From positions 62,001 through 126,000 of the forward strand of contig NZ_JASLER010000047.1 of the NCBI RefSeq assembly GCF_030151085.1: a stretch of 64,000 nt of DNA, in the 5' to 3' direction. The position numbers were made by a program, and so were the translations under genes. Origin of the DNA: Bacteroides sp. Lineage in GTDB: Bacteria > Bacteroidota > Bacteroidia > Bacteroidales > Bacteroidaceae. Positions 61,704-64,000 of this stretch are shown here, piece after piece; the first letter of the stretch is position 1; each line of letters starts with the position of its first letter. The notes below the pieces were generated by a model, which made no database searches, had not been told where the DNA came from, and was given only the letters and a program-made list of their open reading frames with translations.

Positions 61704-62063
61704 TTACCGATAAATATAATAAATAAGCAAAATTTTCGAATTTTTGGGCAAACCTTTCTCAAATGATACAGTAAAATGTCCTTCACTAATGATCCCGTTA
61801 AATGGTTTCATTTCTAAATTTCCGTCAGAGTTATAAGCAATTATTTCTCCAATGGCTGCCCCCGTCTCTGTTGTTTTTATATACAAGACATACAATCTAT
61901 CAGAAGTGACGTTGACATAAAATGTTTGAAGTGGAAAAGGTCCTGCCAAAATTGCTACAAGATCCTTCTTACTTATTTTCACCTGTGAACCATCTGATGC
62001 TTCAGCATATATGTACTCCATATTACTTGCTGGAGTAAAGTCTTTCATTGCTATATCCGTCAT
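61704..62063 (-). CDS. Fibre-tip cassette 3
   Basis: 119 residues. Head MTDIAMKDFTPASNMEYIYA, then EASDGSQVKISKKDL. Unique tail with TFYVNVTSDRLYVLYIKTTE. Minus strand, so not expressed from the operon unless inverted. Confidence 0.7.
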   Translation of the reverse strand: MTDIAMKDFTPASNMEYIYAEASDGSQVKISKKDLVAILAGPFPLQTFYVNVTSDRLYVLYIKTTETGAAIGEIIAYNSDGNLEMKPFNGIISEGHFTVSFEKGLPKNSKILLIYYIYR

Positions 62064-62095
62064 ATCTCTTACCTTTTAGGGGCAAGAGATATGGC
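62061..62095. repeat. Cassette core site 3 (minus orientation)
   Basis: Reverse strand: GCCATATCTCTT-GCCCCTAAAA-ggt-AAGAGATATG. The flanks CATATCTCTT and AAGAGATATG are inverted repeats around the GCCCCTAAAA core. Confidence 0.75.
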
Positions 62096-62138
62096 AGAAA
62101 AAGAAGCTTGAAAAAGAAACTCTAGATTAAATAAAAAA

Positions 62139-62540
62139 TCAAGAAGTGGCGAACCGTTTTTCAAGTCCGAAGAACCACTTTCTAATACTTACATAAGAAG
62201 GTACAGTTTCAGTCCAATACACTTTCTCTGCATCTATTGATAACTTTGTAGCTGAATTATAATCGTCGAAAATCTTCCTAATCTTATTCTTTGAAATAAA
62301 AAATACCGATACATCAATTCTCGTCCAAGATTCTTGAATTATCAGGAATCCAACCCCTTCAGCTATTAATGTCGGAGTATTATATGTTACATTAGCAAGT
62401 GTATTAACTTTGCTTAATATAATACTAAGCAAATCAATAACCCTAATTTTTACTTGACTCCCATCTGATAATTCACCATAAATGTACTCTCCATCCGTTG
62501 CCGAAGCAAACACATTCATCTCAATATCTTGTCCTGCCAT
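62139..62540 (-). CDS. Fibre-tip cassette 4
   Basis: 133 residues. Head MAGQDIEMNVFASATDGEYI, then GELSDGSQVKIRVIDL, nearly that of cassette 1. Unique tail (VGFLIIQESWTRIDVSVFFI). Confidence 0.72.
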   Translation of the reverse strand: MAGQDIEMNVFASATDGEYIYGELSDGSQVKIRVIDLLSIILSKVNTLANVTYNTPTLIAEGVGFLIIQESWTRIDVSVFFISKNKIRKIFDDYNSATKLSIDAEKVYWTETVPSYVSIRKWFFGLEKRFATS

Positions 62541-62572
62541 ATCTGTTACCTTTTAGGGGCATGAGATATGGC
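62536..62572. repeat. Cassette core site 4 (minus orientation)
   Basis: Reverse strand: GCCATATCT, then GCCCCTAAAA, then AGATATGGC; the outer nonamers are perfect inverted repeats. Confidence 0.75.
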
Positions 62573-62632
62573 AACTTTCAAAGGTCCTTATGAGTACTTT
62601 ATTTAAAGGAATATTTTATTGACAAAACATAT

Positions 62633-63136
62633 TTAGATAATGACATAGCCATTAGGAATACTTGATGCGACTTCATTAGATGCTATAACATCGTTACCCT
62701 TTTCCGATAATACAATTACATTCGTATAATGTGTGAATTGTGACCTTTTAACCCATATAGATAGTATTTTATTGGCATATACATATCCTACTTCTTGATT
62801 GCCGATTAAACCATTTTTCGCAGCTTTAACACTCCCTCGATATACACAAATAGACAGTATTGTAATAGTTGCAGGTCCTGTATATTCATTTCCACCACTA
62901 ATAAGGAGGGACAGAGAGTTCTCTATCCCTTCACCATCAGCAGGAGCACTCATCGTTGCAATTTTAGAATACAATGCTCCATCTGCCGAATTGCCGTATA
63001 AATTATTGCGCCGTAAACATCCTGTTATTTTTGCTAAACTATCGGGTGTTGTTGTAATGCTATTACCTACCGAATCTAATGCACGGACTTTTGCAGGGGT
63101 TCCACTTCCCATTCCATTCTCTTTGATATCTGCCAT
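62633..63136 (-). CDS. Fibre-tip cassette 5
   Basis: 167 residues from ATG 63136 (MADIKENGMGSGTP); the longer frame to 63157 reads through the core site. A different head (KVRALDSVGNSITTTPDSL) from cassettes 1-4. Tail with ITILSICVYRGSV and a C-terminal NGYVII. Confidence 0.7.
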   Translation of the reverse strand: MADIKENGMGSGTPAKVRALDSVGNSITTTPDSLAKITGCLRRNNLYGNSADGALYSKIATMSAPADGEGIENSLSLLISGGNEYTGPATITILSICVYRGSVKAAKNGLIGNQEVGYVYANKILSIWVKRSQFTHYTNVIVLSEKGNDVIASNEVASSIPNGYVII

Positions 63137-63155
63137 ACTCTTATGTTTTAGGGGC
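63132..63155. repeat. Cassette core site 5 (minus orientation)
   Basis: Reverse strand: GCCCCTAAAA-cataag-AGTATGGC, upstream flank CCATATCTCAT, so the inverted flanks are imperfect. Confidence 0.7.
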
Positions 63156-63199
63156 ATGAGATATGGAAGTTTGATGGCACAGCAAAACGTATTATATAA

Positions 63200-63559
63200 T
63201 TAGGTAAAAGTTAGATACTTCCATGATGTCCATGAAGCTCCATTATCAGCACTAAAACGATATATGATTTTGCCTGATGTTACGAAATCCAATTGAACAA
63301 TATAATCATTTGATTTTAATACTAATAACAAACCATAACCTCCAATTGTACCAACGATAGAAGCGCCATGATTATAAGTTCCAGGAATAATTAAACTATT
63401 CATTACTTCAGGATTACCGTAATCAAGATAACCACGCGCACTCACAGTATCTTTTAGTATATTGCCAAGTGTTATAAGCACGCTATCCTTACCAACCAAA
63501 CCTCTTATGTAATCTACGCTGTTCACAACCCTCATCTCATTCTCTTTCAAATCACTCAT
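63200..63559 (-). CDS. Fibre-tip cassette 6
   Basis: 119 residues. Head MSDLKENEMRVVNSVDYIRG. The C-terminal part (PGTYNHGASIVG to DNGASWTSWKYLTF) is a clear pyocin-knob-like domain with the Trp-x-x-Trp end. Confidence 0.72.
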   Translation of the reverse strand: MSDLKENEMRVVNSVDYIRGLVGKDSVLITLGNILKDTVSARGYLDYGNPEVMNSLIIPGTYNHGASIVGTIGGYGLLLVLKSNDYIVQLDFVTSGKIIYRFSADNGASWTSWKYLTFT

Positions 63560-63577
63560 ACTCTATGTTTTAGGGGC
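63555..63577. repeat. Cassette core site 6 (minus orientation)
   Basis: Reverse strand: GCCCCTAAAA-cataG-AGTATGAG. The outer upstream flank (TTTTCTTT) lacks the CATATCTC arm. Confidence 0.6.
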
Positions 63578-63620
63578 AAAGAAAACAAGTGAAAGATCAG
63601 ACAACCTTTTTGGTTATCTT

Positions 63621-63971
63621 TTAAGTAATAGATATTGTTTTCCATATCCTCCATGAAACACCATTATCGGGCGAAATCCGACTATAAATGGTTGATGAAA
63701 CTGCGTCTATATATAAATGCCAGACATAGCCTTCAGAAGTGAAACACAAAAGAATTCCGTATGTCGACGGTGTATTAATAGAAGTATCTCTCCCTCTATA
63801 AATACCATTTGATTTTATAGTATTAGCGTCTATGATACCTCCATTATTTTGGAATAATCCATTAAGCAAATCTAGCTTTCTAATTTTTACTTGTCTGCCA
63901 TCAGATAGCTCTCCATATATGTACATTGCATCTGCAACTGGAGCAAACTCATTCATCTTTATATCACCCAT
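63621..63971 (-). CDS. Fibre-tip cassette 7
   Basis: 116 residues. Head MGDIKMNEFAPVADAMYIYG, then ELSDGRQVKIRKLDL, like cassettes 1-4. Tail KSNGIYRGRDTSINTPSTYG to DNGVSWRIWKTISI is pyocin-knob-like and close to cassette 6. Confidence 0.72.
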   Translation of the reverse strand: MGDIKMNEFAPVADAMYIYGELSDGRQVKIRKLDLLNGLFQNNGGIIDANTIKSNGIYRGRDTSINTPSTYGILLCFTSEGYVWHLYIDAVSSTIYSRISPDNGVSWRIWKTISIT

Positions 63972-63990
63972 AATCTTACCTTTAAGGGGC
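63967..63990. repeat. Cassette core site 7 (minus orientation)
   Basis: Reverse strand: GCCCCTTAAA-ggtaag-ATTATGGG, a diverged core. The array may continue beyond the window edge 10 bp away. Confidence 0.55.
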
Positions 63991-64000
63991 GTATTAAATA

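Noticed and set aside
60605..63990. Diversity-generating retroelement
   Set aside because: No reverse transcriptase or template repeat is seen; variation is between whole cassettes, not adenine positions.

Overview
The window reads as a Bacteroides-type chromosome (order Bacteroidales) carrying a large siphovirus prophage. Evidence for the host group: promoters of the TAnnTTTG (-7) / TTTG (-33) type, almost no Shine-Dalgarno sequences, and protein families typical of gut Bacteroidales. Assignments come from reading the sequence and remembered family motifs only. No search was run.

Host part, about 1-11.7 kb. A ViaA-like VWA protein enters from the left edge (plus strand). It converges with a minus-strand operon of five genes: SWIM zinc-finger protein, DUF5691-like protein, MoxR-type AAA+ ATPase, DUF5682-like protein and a VWA protein. 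Then come a flavodoxin-fold NADPH-dependent FMN reductase-like protein, an ABC-F ATPase and cytidine deaminase.

Prophage part, about 11.9 kb to the right edge and probably beyond. (a) Immunity region, 11.9-13.2 kb: a small gene, a membrane/lipoprotein moron, an XRE repressor without a peptidase domain, and palindromic ATCCATATATGGAT-type operators over the rightward early promoter. (b) 13.2-16.4 kb: small early genes, an intact tRNA-Phe, and about 1.1 kb of almost gene-free DNA. This holds three tRNA-like units with 30-95 nt inserts in the anticodon arm, plus other hairpins. (c) 16.4-31.4 kb: recombination and DNA-metabolism genes (Rad52-like annealing protein, PD-(D/E)XK exonuclease, SSB, VRR-NUC, ParB, HNH) and a candidate DNA-modification set (ParB-like protein, TET-associated-type glycosyltransferase, PAPS-reductase-like enzyme). 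(d) 31.4-36.0 kb: an AT-rich, mostly minus-strand moron island (DUF4365-, DUF2971-like and membrane proteins) ending in a perfect 37-bp inverted repeat. (e) 36.0-53.7 kb: epimerase, phosphoribosyltransferase, then TerS, TerL, portal, protease, capsid, connectors, tail tube and tape measure, followed by an ECF sigma factor and small genes. (f) 53.8-64 kb: baseplate/hub protein, a 1446-residue fibre, a membrane protein, and at least seven short fibre-tip cassettes. Two cassettes face right and five face left, each starting at the same inverted-repeat-bearing core. This looks like an invertible fibre-tip array (shufflon-like) that continues past the window.

A roughly 95-bp promoter-plus-leader element occurs four times in the prophage (16.84, 21.59, 28.52 and 52.94 kb) with a tandem AAAATGGCG operator, suggesting coordinated control of several phage blocks. 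No integrase, invertase, endolysin or holin is visible, so the right end of the prophage and probably its recombinases lie outside the window.
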